Below, one piece after another: positions 1 to 8,893 of a DNA stretch of 47,106 bases. Source of the DNA: Bacteroides pyogenes DSM 20611 = JCM 6294. Lineage in GTDB: Bacteria > Bacteroidota > Bacteroidia > Bacteroidales > Bacteroidaceae. Each line of letters starts with the position of its first letter. The stretch's first letter is position 1. The position numbers were made by a program, and so were the translations under genes. Below the pieces are notes generated by a model. It made no database searches. It was not told the DNA's origin and saw only the letters and a program-made list of their open reading frames with translations. The stretch is taken from positions 1 to 47,106 of the forward strand of contig NZ_ATZH01000035.1 of assembly GCF_000428105.1 (NCBI RefSeq). The letters are read 5' to 3'.

Positions 1-233
1 TGGCCGAGAGGGTAAACAACACCATCAAAAACGAGCTGCTCAAGGATATGGAATTTTTCAGCATCGACGGGGTGAAAGCTGCCCTGGAAGCTGCCATAGA
101 CTTCTACAACAACGAACGTCCTCACATGAGTCTGGACGGAATGACGCCGGTAGAGGCGAGCAAGCAGGTTGGAGAAATAAAAAAAAGATGGATCAGCTAC
201 CGCGAGAAAGCCATCAAAGAGGTTGTTGCTTAG
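1..233 (+). mobile_element. IS3-family transposase OrfB, C-terminal end (cut by window edge)
   Basis: The open frame enters from before the window (frame starting at base 3) and ends with TAG at 231-233. The visible 76 residues contain the end of a DDE integrase core, including the NNERPHMSLDGMTPVEA stretch typical of IS3-family OrfB near its C-terminus. The catalytic D and D residues and the OrfA frame lie outside the window, so whether the element is intact cannot be judged. No gene follows it on the plus strand for more than 12 kb; the next gene is the convergent end of the fimbrial operon. Family assignment is by motif only. Confidence 0.85.
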
Positions 234-354
234 GAAAATATCACTAACTTTGCATTGACCGACAAAGAATATCCTACACAACCACAGGTCGAGGGGCAGG
301 AAAGGAATCATACCCTGAGATACTCTTACTGGTTATTGTTTGATATTTTTTAAA

Positions 355-457
355 GTCAACCTAAATAGCAAATAGCGAAAAACGAGCGTCAACTTCTAAT
401 AAAAATAAGTATTAACTGAGTCAACCGAATTTGAAAATAAGCCGTAAAGTGGTCAAC
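355..457. repeat. Four GTCAAC motifs at 32-33 base spacing
   Basis: GTCAAC occurs at 355, 388, 420 and 452, that is at steps of 33, 32 and 32 bases. The second and third units also share an AAATAAG block at the same offset. The units are otherwise degenerate. Because the array follows the IS3 transposase gene, it may be a subterminal transposase-binding region at the right end of that element; this is inference. Confidence 0.55.
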
Positions 458-481
458 TAAAAACATTAAACCACAAAGTCA

Positions 482-567
482 AAAGTTTCCCTTCGATGAA
501 ACAAAAGTTTCCCCGGTGGGAAACTTTTGTTTCCCGCTATTGAAACTTTTGTTTCCCCAGTGGGAAA
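482..567. repeat. Palindromic repeat cluster, core GAAACTTTTGTTTCCC
   Basis: A perfect 16-bp inverted repeat lies at 498-513 and 518-533 (arm GAAACAAAAGTTTCCC, loop CGGT). A further direct copy of the right arm follows at 542-556, ending in its own CCCC-AGTG-GGG turn, and a partial copy precedes at 483-503. The cluster sits between the IS end and the fimbrial operon terminator. Nothing here codes for protein. It could fold on either strand; no function is known to me. Confidence 0.6.
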
Positions 568-589
568 CTGACAGTCTGCATATATACGC

Positions 590-625
590 TTCACCCCCGC
601 CATTAATGGTTGTGGCGGGGGTGAA
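590..625 (-). terminator. GC-rich stem-loop after fimbrial operon
   Basis: A perfect 13-bp stem (arm TTCACCCCCGCCA at 590-602, complement at 613-625) with a 10-base loop lies 33 bases beyond the stop codon of the last fimbrial gene on the minus strand. No clear U-tract follows on the minus strand, so it may act as a 3' end-stabilising or bidirectional terminator rather than a textbook intrinsic one. Confidence 0.6.
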
Positions 626-658
626 TTACTTGAAATCGATTTTTTAAGAGCTGGTGAT

Positions 659-2467
659 TTATTTTAGTTCTACCGTACCGTTATTATAATAGCCGGAAAT
701 GAAAGTTACGGTACATTTTCCATTTGTTGTTGTACGTTGGAAATGTATGGTTTCTCTACGGTCGTGTCCATCGGATGATGGATTTTTAACAATATATTCG
801 TAATAAATCTTCTTGTCTTGTTTCACGACTTTCATCTCGTCGTATATGTTGTCGTTTTTGTTCACATACGGACTCAGTTGGTCTGCTTGGATGTATACGC
901 TATACGGAAACAATGTTTTAGGCAATGTACCGGGTACTGTAAAAATAAGATCTATTCGCTCCCCTTGCGGGTTCGAACTGTGGTTATACTCTTTCAGTTC
1001 GAGGTTAAAATTATATTTTTGATGTAGTTTCAGTCTGATCGTGCGCTGTATATGGACTTGTTTGTCGACAGAACTTCCAATGACCGTAAATACGTAATTC
1101 TTCTCTTCGTTGACCGGTATTTTTTTTACATTGACAGTGAGCGTGCCGGTTTGTTTGTCAAATCTTGCGTCGTTTATATATTCGTCGTCTGTGAAAGCTC
1201 CTGCTAAGATCTTACCGTTATAGAACACATTTACATGTTGCGTAGCCGGGGAACTTAATTTTGGACCTGCGAATCTGATGGTTGTGGCAAAGGAGCCGGG
1301 AGATACTCTTACAATATCCGGTTGGTCGACCGACAGCATGAAGTCGCCGTCGCTCACTTGCGGATAATCTTCCAATTCAACCGATGCGAATATATTGTTT
1401 CCTGCCGGATTTCTTACCGCTTCATCATAAGTGGGATATCCATCGGTGGATACTTTATTCACGGTAATCGTAAAATGCCAGTTGCGCAAAATATTGAAAG
1501 GTACGGAACCTATATAATTTCCGTCATCGTCCACGACTTCTTTTTTGATGTCGATCTTATAATATCCGTGTCTTTTGCCTCCTTTACGTTTACCATATAC
1601 GATGATCGCCATTTTCTTATCGGCATCGGCTTCTGTATTATTGTATTCGAAAACAGTCAATGAACTTTTGTTATTCTGTTCATTCCCTACTTTATGCAAC
1701 GCCGTATTGGGAAGTATTGTGGGGGAAACCGGTTTGTATGGAAAATTATAAAGCACATCTTTGTACGCTTCCTCCGAAGGATCACTCATGTTGATTTTCG
1801 AGTGAAATGGAGCTACCGTTCCCCTGTCGGGGGCATTGTTGATGCAAAAACCGGAAAGAGTGAATTCGTTGTCTTCATTATTCAAAGATATTTTCGCTTC
1901 GTTTCGTAAAAGTTTGAAAGCTTTGTTGTGAAACGAATTTTTCCCTATCGTGTTGAATTTAATTGACTGCCAATAAATAATTTGATTGCTGTTCTGGGAA
2001 TATAATGCAGGTATTATTTCTCCTTCGTCAGAACCTTCCAATTCATAATCTTTTTTGAATCCTTCCCAGTCATAATTGGAAATAAAATGTATAATGCGTG
2101 GGCTGTTGCTTGAAAGCAGAGTTACGGAAAACCGGTAAAGCTCGTTAGACACAGGTTCGTTGGCTTCTTTGGGGAGGTACTCTATACCCGGGGGTGAGGT
2201 TACAATTTGATTTAACACAGCCTTTGCCCGATAAAGATAACGGTGATCTTTATCGAATACCACAAGATAGAGGTTTTTAATAGATTGAACATTTCGCGTG
2301 GCGATGCCTTGTCCGGGAAGATTGGCTGTGATGGACAAGGTAATGGGAGTGCCGTCTGCCAATAACGGTTCATCTCCTTTCGATTCCACGACGGAATCGT
2401 TATGGCATGAATAGAGAGCGCTTATGCTCAACAATGCCAAGCTGATATATTTAATGAATACTTTCAT
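659..2467 (-). CDS. Fimbrillin-like lipoprotein, last gene of fimbrial operon
   Basis: A 602-residue protein with a lipoprotein signal (lipobox ALYSC, Cys21). Fimbrillin-type signatures are visible: an ATR motif with Arg58 where type V pilins are trimmed, an R-x-x-A-K-I-stretch (LLRNEAKISL) and an RN-aromatic stretch (ILRNWHFTITV). It continues beyond the usual fimbrillin length with a beta-rich C-terminal half. It is the distal gene of the operon, 6 bases after its upstream neighbour and followed by the stem at 590-625. By analogy with FimC-E and Mfa3-5 of Porphyromonas it is likely an accessory or tip subunit exported to the outer membrane. The precise role is inferred from position and motifs; it could also belong to a DUF4906-type family, which I cannot confirm. 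Confidence 0.75.
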   Translation of the reverse strand: MKVFIKYISLALLSISALYSCHNDSVVESKGDEPLLADGTPITLSITANLPGQGIATRNVQSIKNLYLVVFDKDHRYLYRAKAVLNQIVTSPPGIEYLPKEANEPVSNELYRFSVTLLSSNSPRIIHFISNYDWEGFKKDYELEGSDEGEIIPALYSQNSNQIIYWQSIKFNTIGKNSFHNKAFKLLRNEAKISLNNEDNEFTLSGFCINNAPDRGTVAPFHSKINMSDPSEEAYKDVLYNFPYKPVSPTILPNTALHKVGNEQNNKSSLTVFEYNNTEADADKKMAIIVYGKRKGGKRHGYYKIDIKKEVVDDDGNYIGSVPFNILRNWHFTITVNKVSTDGYPTYDEAVRNPAGNNIFASVELEDYPQVSDGDFMLSVDQPDIVRVSPGSFATTIRFAGPKLSSPATQHVNVFYNGKILAGAFTDDEYINDARFDKQTGTLTVNVKKIPVNEEKNYVFTVIGSSVDKQVHIQRTIRLKLHQKYNFNLELKEYNHSSNPQGERIDLIFTVPGTLPKTLFPYSVYIQADQLSPYVNKNDNIYDEMKVVKQDKKIYYEYIVKNPSSDGHDRRETIHFQRTTTNGKCTVTFISGYYNNGTVELK

Positions 2468-2473
2468 GGCTCA

Positions 2474-4774
2474 TTATTTATTATAGGTGTCGAAAACCGG
2501 GCGTATAGCCACTAGATCTTTTGCTCTTTTATGTATTTCCCTTTTGTTTTTAAAGTCGTATGCGTAATGATTTTTTGCAGACCAATATTCGCTTCCCCAA
2601 AGCAAGTTTTTAACCGCGCTGTTAGGATCGCTTTGTATCTTGACAATCAATGCCAATTCCGCCATACTGGGAATACGCCAATAGCCGTCTTTTTCGAATG
2701 TAAACATTCTGTACGCTTCTATCTCTTTTCTTCCATATTGATCTCCATAAATATATTTTTCTCCTGTTTTGCCGTATTTATCTTCCCAATAGTTATGGGC
2801 ACGGCTTTCTGCATTATTATAGTCACGATATCTCGAGGTGCGCCAACCATATTGGGTCCAATATTTATATTCATCTATAAAAAAATTCTCTGTATTTATG
2901 TTCAGCCAGTCTTGCCAACCATATTTTACATCGTTTACTGTCGTGTATTGAGGAACTGGTATACTCATTCCCCATTGTGATGCAATAATAAATTCCGGAG
3001 AAGTGATTTTATTAGCTTCCTCGTCACGTCCCGTGTGTCCATCGGAATTGCCCAAAGTAGGATCTCCTACTATTTGTCCTTCTTCAGGAACGAGGGTTGT
3101 GACTTTAAAGAGGGTATTGTTTTGTTGATAACCCGCTTGGGGATTTCCGTTCGCATCTAAACCGTTCCTATTATAACTTCCAAAAGCAGAATACCAATAA
3201 ATAGGATTACCCGTAGACTTCTCTGCTGTCACATATATCGGCGGATATTGCGTAACTTTTACATCTTGAAATAACGGGGCGCCGGTTTCACCCGGCTCTT
3301 TTACATGCTGTACACGAAAATCAATTGTCAAAGGCACATAATTGATAGGAATAGGACTTTCGATATGAAGGTATTTTAATCCGTTTTTAATTATGGTTGT
3401 GATTTTTATTTTTCCGTTTGCATTAGTGCCATGCACTGTGTGAGCATTTCCCAAATAGTCATATTCCGTATGCGTGGTTCTGATATTCAGTTTGCTTAAA
3501 TCGATATCCAAATCCGACAAATATTGTACATCGCGCACATGGATGTTGGGCATCTCAGGAGTTAATTCTTTTACCACCAGATAATGAGCTTTCGAGATAG
3601 ATCCGTCTATCTGGTCGGGCTCGTCCCATTTTTGCACGGTAACGTATCCTGTTATTTCCGTAGGTTTGCCCGGTTCGAGATTCCCTAATTGGCGAATGTT
3701 GCAAACAATGTCATACAAGTGATTGCGTTGTAATTTGGAGATTCCCGCTTTTTGCTCTTCGTTCATGCCCGGTTTAGGGAATAAATAGTTTACGGGAATA
3801 CTGTAATAGTAATCTTTGGTGATGTGCGTGGTCTGTCCGGTAAGGTTCAATCGCAAGATCAGATAAGTACGGAAGTCTCCGTTGTGTGTCCAGCTGTTTT
3901 CATAAGAATAGAACGGTACTGTACGTGCGTAAAATTGTTCCCCTTCATATTCTTTTCTTTTCATCGGTTGGTATTCTGTGCTTTGTAGATCGGATAATGA
4001 TAGGCTCAACGGCGAACCTGCCAATAAACTCGTTTTGTCGGAGTAATTCACTAAACTCACTGTAGGTTCTCCGTTCAACACAAATTTCTCGTTCCCGTCT
4101 TTTACATCGATTTCTTTTACACGCAACCGAATTTTAGCGGCAGCACGCGAAAGTTCTACAACTTTCCCGGTGTTTGCCGTAATGTCATAGGTATTGCTTG
4201 TGGCCCATGTCATAGAACCTGTTGGGACATTTCCATCCATCAAAAAATCTTTTTGTTTTTCGATGCTATTTGGGTTGAGCGCAGAAGAATTCAGCGCGAT
4301 TGTACGAATCTGCGGTAATGTTTTATCCTCAAGATTCTCACTGCCATGATAGTTTACTAAAACGTATAGGGTGTAATTCTTACCTGTATATGCTCCCGCA
4401 ATTCCCGGATCTTTAGGTACATAAATAGTGGCGGTGCCCTCTACGGCGTCGGCTATTGCACCATTTGCCGGATTGCTGCCGGATGATATTACCAAATCGC
4501 CTTTGCGTGTGGAATAATACCCTTGTTGAGCTCCTGAGGCATCGTATAAGAATGCGTCCATCACCGTAATTACATTCTCGTTCAGCGGATCGTAATGATT
4601 GCCGGCTTCTGTCGCCCGGGTAGCAACAGGCTGTAAAACAGAAGTGTTGAACCGTATGGCATAACTGTTTGTCCGGTCGGCTTTTTTCGCTATCGGCTCT
4701 TCTTCCGAAGTGCATGAACCGATAAACAGACAGACACTAAATAATAGACTGAATTGATATATATATTTAATCAT
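2474..4774 (-). CDS. Large fimbrillin-like lipoprotein with lectin-like C-terminal domain; probable tip adhesin
   Basis: A 766-residue lipoprotein (lipobox FIGSC, Cys21) with the likely trimming site ATR at Arg53. The N-terminal half carries fimbrillin signatures (SRAAAKIRLRV and LQRNHLYDIVCNI). The last 200 or so residues differ: they are rich in Trp and Tyr and contain GYWRIPSMAELALI, GSEYWSAKNH and a terminal AIRPVFD. That order resembles FISUMP/DUF1566-like folds of the C-type-lectin type found on secreted Bacteroidetes proteins. It is the largest protein of the operon and sits near its end, so a tip adhesin role is the best reading. Stop and next start are 6 bases apart. The domain comparison is from recalled motifs, not from a search. 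Confidence 0.75.
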   Translation of the reverse strand: MIKYIYQFSLLFSVCLFIGSCTSEEEPIAKKADRTNSYAIRFNTSVLQPVATRATEAGNHYDPLNENVITVMDAFLYDASGAQQGYYSTRKGDLVISSGSNPANGAIADAVEGTATIYVPKDPGIAGAYTGKNYTLYVLVNYHGSENLEDKTLPQIRTIALNSSALNPNSIEKQKDFLMDGNVPTGSMTWATSNTYDITANTGKVVELSRAAAKIRLRVKEIDVKDGNEKFVLNGEPTVSLVNYSDKTSLLAGSPLSLSLSDLQSTEYQPMKRKEYEGEQFYARTVPFYSYENSWTHNGDFRTYLILRLNLTGQTTHITKDYYYSIPVNYLFPKPGMNEEQKAGISKLQRNHLYDIVCNIRQLGNLEPGKPTEITGYVTVQKWDEPDQIDGSISKAHYLVVKELTPEMPNIHVRDVQYLSDLDIDLSKLNIRTTHTEYDYLGNAHTVHGTNANGKIKITTIIKNGLKYLHIESPIPINYVPLTIDFRVQHVKEPGETGAPLFQDVKVTQYPPIYVTAEKSTGNPIYWYSAFGSYNRNGLDANGNPQAGYQQNNTLFKVTTLVPEEGQIVGDPTLGNSDGHTGRDEEANKITSPEFIIASQWGMSIPVPQYTTVNDVKYGWQDWLNINTENFFIDEYKYWTQYGWRTSRYRDYNNAESRAHNYWEDKYGKTGEKYIYGDQYGRKEIEAYRMFTFEKDGYWRIPSMAELALIVKIQSDPNSAVKNLLWGSEYWSAKNHYAYDFKNKREIHKRAKDLVAIRPVFDTYNK

Positions 4775-4786
4775 ACAATTTCAATT

Positions 4787-6256
4787 TTATATAACTTGTT
4801 GTATCATGTATCTCTTGCCGGGACCGGATTTTATTTTATCCCGGATATACTTAGGTACAAGTTGTACCTCTGCTCCGTTTACAGTTAAATACAATTCAGT
4901 GCTCCGAATGTATCCTTGCCATGGTTTACGGGCAATAATTTGAAGATTGATTTCATCATCGCTCGCTATTCCGGCAGCTTCAGGATTTCCTTTTATCTCA
5001 AAGTCTAGTGTATTGGTGATGCTAAATCGCCACACCGCTCCCGCCGGACTCTTGATTTTGGCTTTTATTGTAATGCTGTTGGCTATTCCTGAATGAAGTA
5101 ATAAAATATTTCCATCACCCGCACCAATCTCTACGCCCGGCTGGTTCTCGAAATTGCCGGGAGGATCCATCTTTATTTCATCGAAATCTTTGATAGAAGA
5201 TTCCAGTGTCCACGGTAAAATCTTCCACCCGAATATGATGGATTCTTCGTCCCAGCCTTTAATTTGAGCGTTCAGCGTATATTGTGTGTTCCGTATTACA
5301 CTGTATGTGGTAAGTTCGTTTTTGTTGGAAGGAACATAAGAATCTGCGCTTTCTGCAAAACTTATATGGTTCAACACCGTGCTGGCGGCTCGCTCTACTC
5401 CATGCTTAGCGTATCCGAACGTAAGCGATGTGTTGCCATTGTTTTCGCTACCGTTGGCACGGAGATATTCAGGAATATAGAAGCTCTTGTTGAAAACCGT
5501 CGATTGCGCGTAATCGGCGGCTTCGATTCCTTCTAAACGCTGTGATTCGGTGCTTCCTTTGTAAACGCTTTTTGAAGGAAAGAGAGAGTAGTATTTAGGA
5601 ATGTTGTTGAGTGTAATACCTGTCAGTGTTACCCCTTGAGACATTTCGTTCAGAGCGGAAGTGACTTGCAGTGACACTTTGGCCAAAGCGCGGACTAATA
5701 ATACATCTACTTTCAGCGGATTATCGATACTATTTGCTGTCGTCACTTTCTTGTTGGATACTTGTGCCGTCATATAGAAAATCGCAGGTTTTGTATTTAT
5801 ACTTTCAAATGGTATTTCCGCTAAAGCGGGGACGTAATAGAGTTCGTCTCTGAAAGTTATTTTTTGTAAAGCGGTAGCTATTGAAGAGTTTTCATTGGCT
5901 ACAAAATAGAAGTCGTATGTATCGGCCTTTACCGGAATTTTGGCAGCATAGTTTTGAAAGTCTGCTACAGCATGTGTTTTATTGTATCTCAATTCGCCTG
6001 TTGCATGAGTGAATATCAACAGACGTATTGTTTCTACCTTATCTTCATTATCAACATTGTCTGTATTAATAGACGCTGAGCTGCCCTGTGAGCGGGTAGA
6101 GAATGAGATATAGGAATTATTGCTGTCCGGCATTATATCGGAATAGTTGCTTTCACATGAAACCGCAAATGTACCGAGTATAAATAGGAAGTACACTGTC
6201 AATGGCGTGAACGCTCCGTGACGATAAGCTAATGATGTGTTTTTATAACGTTTCAT
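4787..6256 (-). CDS. Fimbrillin-family lipoprotein (minor subunit)
   Basis: A 489-residue protein with a longer signal region and lipobox FAVSC (Cys34). It has STR at Arg55, the family RALAKVSLQV stretch near residue 195, and the IRNTQYTLNAQIKGW stretch before a short ILPWTL strand. These match the FimA/Mfa1-type two-domain beta-sandwich layout. Unlike the two Mfa1-like proteins of this operon, it continues for some 120 residues past the W-containing strand, with another Ig-like beta segment, which fits an accessory subunit that cannot easily be mid-stalk. It is 12 bases upstream of the next gene and 7 bases after the preceding one, so it is translated from the same message. Confidence 0.75.
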   Translation of the reverse strand: MKRYKNTSLAYRHGAFTPLTVYFLFILGTFAVSCESNYSDIMPDSNNSYISFSTRSQGSSASINTDNVDNEDKVETIRLLIFTHATGELRYNKTHAVADFQNYAAKIPVKADTYDFYFVANENSSIATALQKITFRDELYYVPALAEIPFESINTKPAIFYMTAQVSNKKVTTANSIDNPLKVDVLLVRALAKVSLQVTSALNEMSQGVTLTGITLNNIPKYYSLFPSKSVYKGSTESQRLEGIEAADYAQSTVFNKSFYIPEYLRANGSENNGNTSLTFGYAKHGVERAASTVLNHISFAESADSYVPSNKNELTTYSVIRNTQYTLNAQIKGWDEESIIFGWKILPWTLESSIKDFDEIKMDPPGNFENQPGVEIGAGDGNILLLHSGIANSITIKAKIKSPAGAVWRFSITNTLDFEIKGNPEAAGIASDDEINLQIIARKPWQGYIRSTELYLTVNGAEVQLVPKYIRDKIKSGPGKRYMIQQVI

Positions 6257-6263
6257 TTGTCGA

Positions 6264-7748
6264 TTATTCTAATATGATATCTGTTTGCTTTCTTATAGTC
6301 CATGGGGACACAAGAATGTTAACGGCAATGTATTGTTTCTCTTGATCGTTCGGTTCATCTTCCGGCTGAGGAGGAAGGGGTGAACCCGGGCCCCATATTT
6401 TCGCTATTTCTATCTTGTAAGCATGATTGCGCACAACACCATAACGTCCGTAAGCCATTTTCATCGGTTGTTTACCGTCATCGAAATGTCTGATGTATGT
6501 AGTGTAATAGTTTTCTCCGTTATAATAGAATTTCAAATTGTTTTTTTCGAATGATCGTGTGAAATCAGAAATACCCAATGTCCCCATATCTTTTTTAAAG
6601 CCCTCAGGCATTTCCATTTCTTCATCGGTTTGTGAAGTGGAAGAAGCAATCTTCTCTTTCAATTCGTTCAAAGTCATTAATTTGCCTTTATAGTTTGCCC
6701 AACTTTTATCTGTATTATTGAAAGTTAGTGAAGCAGGCAAATATTGGATATTGAAAAGAATACGTGTGGTTGAAAAGCCTCGTTGAGATTCTTCAGTCAT
6801 CGTGTTTTCGGTTACGTATAGCCCCTTGTCATCATCGAAACCTCCGGTTGATGTTGAAAACATGCCTTCTTCATTATAATACCAAAATTGAGAATGGTCA
6901 GAAGAGTTGAAAGTCCCCATATTCGGATCAATGGCATATTGATAATAAGCGGGTGTGGTTGGATTTTCTGTTCCTAAAGAGGCAGGAGTAGTAATGGTTC
7001 CGACAGAGACGATGCATTGACCCGGACGGCGCATCCAATATATCTTTTTATTGATAATATCCAATCCGAACATTCTCATGGTTGCAGTCCCGTTCTCTGC
7101 CGGAATAGCGGTTTCTGCTTTGGGTGAAACAAATATTTTAGCGACAGAGCGTTCCACTCTTACAGATACGGGAGCGCCTGGCGCTTCAGCTTCTTGTTGG
7201 GTCCTTTTCCAATTGGCGTCAGTTGTTTTCGTATATCCTGAGGCATTACACATAAAAATGCCTTCTGAGGAGACCAAGTTATTTACACTTTCTGTGGCGA
7301 CTACTTCAAATTGAGATTTGGTATTGCCTTTATTAGTTACCGCTTTTACCTTTTCCGTGGGGTTCAATAAAACCAATACTTCCAAATCTTCTTTTTTAAA
7401 TGAACGGGCTTTTAGCACAAAAGGTGATGCGAACTGTCCGCCCAAGACATCGACCGATGTTATGTCTAACGCATACAGTACCATATTTTGGGAGTCATAG
7501 AGAACGATTCGGGCTGAAGAGACTTTTTGTTCACTTATTGTTCCTTCATATAAATCATCGTTGTCTTTGTTGGATATATCTGCTCTTGAAGCTGATGGAG
7601 CGTATGAAGGCAGATTGACAGAAACAGTCAGCCAGGCGTTTTCACCATCATTGATAAGTTCGCTTTCTCCGTCAATAACAGGCGAACAAGCAATAAGTAA
7701 TAGCAAAGAAAGTAAAAAAGAGATTATATGGAACTTGCTATTTGTCAT
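6264..7748 (-). CDS. Mfa1/FimA-family fimbrillin (second stalk-type subunit)
   Basis: A 494-residue lipoprotein (lipobox LLIAC, Cys21) with SASR at Arg55 as the likely trimming site. Family signatures are VERSVAKIFV in the first domain and VRNHAYKIEIAKI near the end, followed by a Pro-rich linker and a terminal strand VNILVSPWTIRKQTDIILE. Ending directly after this strand is typical of Mfa1-type stalk subunits, which donate or receive a strand on polymerisation. It lies 76 bases downstream of the anchor gene and 7 bases upstream of the next fimbrillin. It could be a second stalk protein or an adaptor between stalk and tip. Confidence 0.8.
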   Translation of the reverse strand: MTNSKFHIISFLLSLLLLIACSPVIDGESELINDGENAWLTVSVNLPSYAPSASRADISNKDNDDLYEGTISEQKVSSARIVLYDSQNMVLYALDITSVDVLGGQFASPFVLKARSFKKEDLEVLVLLNPTEKVKAVTNKGNTKSQFEVVATESVNNLVSSEGIFMCNASGYTKTTDANWKRTQQEAEAPGAPVSVRVERSVAKIFVSPKAETAIPAENGTATMRMFGLDIINKKIYWMRRPGQCIVSVGTITTPASLGTENPTTPAYYQYAIDPNMGTFNSSDHSQFWYYNEEGMFSTSTGGFDDDKGLYVTENTMTEESQRGFSTTRILFNIQYLPASLTFNNTDKSWANYKGKLMTLNELKEKIASSTSQTDEEMEMPEGFKKDMGTLGISDFTRSFEKNNLKFYYNGENYYTTYIRHFDDGKQPMKMAYGRYGVVRNHAYKIEIAKIWGPGSPLPPQPEDEPNDQEKQYIAVNILVSPWTIRKQTDIILE

Positions 7749-7824
7749 TTGTCTTTTAATTGTTTATGAAGATAAGGAAGGTTAATTTTTATAATTACAT
7801 GGTTATCCACCGATTGATTTCTGA

Positions 7825-8805
7825 TTAAAAGTTATCTCCCAAATCGATGTTATAACTGTGTAAATCCCATTTAATTAAGTTTACCTCGCAAGCTATGAAC
7901 TCATATGTTTCACAATCACACACGTCTTTGACATATAATTTAATGTTAAAATCATGTGTGCAGGACAGATCAATATTCGTATCATGGTCGTCGCCTTTGC
8001 TTAATAAGATAGAACCGATTAAATCCGCATAAAAAATATTCTTTTTTTCATGCTTGTCATACACTACCAGCTTATTATGATATCCTGTCTGCAATTTCAA
8101 TGTGTTGAATTTGCTTATCAATGTTTTAGGAGTGGAAGTGGCATCTACTTCTCCCGGGTAGTTGAGTTGTTCTTTATTCCTTGTAATATGACCATCAAAA
8201 TTCATGCTGCCATTGGCCGAGAAAACAAGAATATCGTATCTCTCAGGATTCTTTATTCCCACCAAAGATACTTGAATACGGTTAGTTTGTTCCAAAATAT
8301 TAATTTGGGTATGTTCGAAAACCGATCCGAATTCATTAGCTGCAGGTAGTGAAACCTTCTCGCTTGTTCCCATGTATATTTTAAAACCGGGAGTAGGGGT
8401 TGCGTTTGCTATTTTATTGACTTCTTTGATCTCGAATAATACCTCATTGAGTGTAGTCTTTCCTATTTCAGTTTTGGCTACAGTATATCGTTCTGCATTA
8501 ATTCCCGTCCATGCGATGAAGGTGTAGTCGCCTTCTTTCAGAGGAATCAGCATTTCATAATCTTTAGAAAGTTTTGGATTTTGCACTTCTTGTTCGGCTG
8601 CAAGAATACCGTTTTTATCGAAAGCAAATACTTTTAAACTTTCGACAACAGGGTAAGTTGAATCTTCCGCACAAGGAGTCTTGGAGTAAAAGCTCACATA
8701 TACACCTTGGGGACAATCTTTTAAATCGTCATAGATAAGGGAATCACATCCTACAATTGTTCCCAATGCGAATATTGCCAATAATATCTTGTTACGTAAA
8801 TTCAT
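7825..8805 (-). CDS. FimB/Mfa2-family fimbrial anchor lipoprotein
   Basis: A 326-residue lipoprotein (lipobox TIVGC, Cys20) whose start, CDSLIYDDLKDCPQGVYVSF, is the hallmark of the FimB/Mfa2 family. This protein remains lipid-anchored and fixes the fimbria to the outer membrane, also limiting its length. It lacks the single-Arg trimming site at residues 53-58 seen in the other five fimbrillin-like proteins here, as expected for an anchor that keeps its lipid. The C-terminus (WDLHSYNIDLGDNF) closely resembles that of the major subunit (WQVHSYSVELGD). It lies 88 bases behind the major subunit gene, past a terminator-like hairpin, so its expression is probably lower than that of the stalk protein. 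Confidence 0.9.
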   Translation of the reverse strand: MNLRNKILLAIFALGTIVGCDSLIYDDLKDCPQGVYVSFYSKTPCAEDSTYPVVESLKVFAFDKNGILAAEQEVQNPKLSKDYEMLIPLKEGDYTFIAWTGINAERYTVAKTEIGKTTLNEVLFEIKEVNKIANATPTPGFKIYMGTSEKVSLPAANEFGSVFEHTQINILEQTNRIQVSLVGIKNPERYDILVFSANGSMNFDGHITRNKEQLNYPGEVDATSTPKTLISKFNTLKLQTGYHNKLVVYDKHEKKNIFYADLIGSILLSKGDDHDTNIDLSCTHDFNIKLYVKDVCDCETYEFIACEVNLIKWDLHSYNIDLGDNF

Positions 8806-8834
8806 CTTTACTTTTGCTTAAAGGTTTAAGAAAA

Positions 8835-8863
8835 AGGGAGGGCGAAAGGGCATCGCCCTCCCT
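8835..8863 (-). terminator. Intrinsic terminator/attenuator between major fimbrillin and anchor genes
   Basis: A perfect 10-bp stem (AGGGAGGGCG with its complement, 9-base loop) lies between the major fimbrillin stop codon (8894) and the anchor start (8805). On the minus strand it is followed by TTTTTCTT. This is a textbook intrinsic terminator inside an otherwise collinear operon, so it likely ends most transcripts after the major subunit while some read through. Confidence 0.85.
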
Positions 8864-8893
8864 GCTGTTTTTATTTTATTAATTTAAATTCCA

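Larger units (their letters stand above)
234..658. other. Gene-free spacer between IS3 tail and fimbrial operon
   Basis: No convincing gene is visible. The stretch holds, in order, the presumed right end of the IS with four GTCAAC motifs at about 32-base spacing (355-457), a cluster of palindromic units with the core GAAAC-TTTT-GTTTC (482-567), and a 13-bp GC-rich stem (590-625) just past the stop codon of the last fimbrial gene. The exact IS boundary cannot be set without the other IS end. Confidence 0.7.

Noticed and set aside
355..457. Regular spacing of GTCAAC considered as a CRISPR array.
   Set aside because: The conserved part is only six bases, the intervals are related to each other rather than unique spacers, and no cas genes are present.
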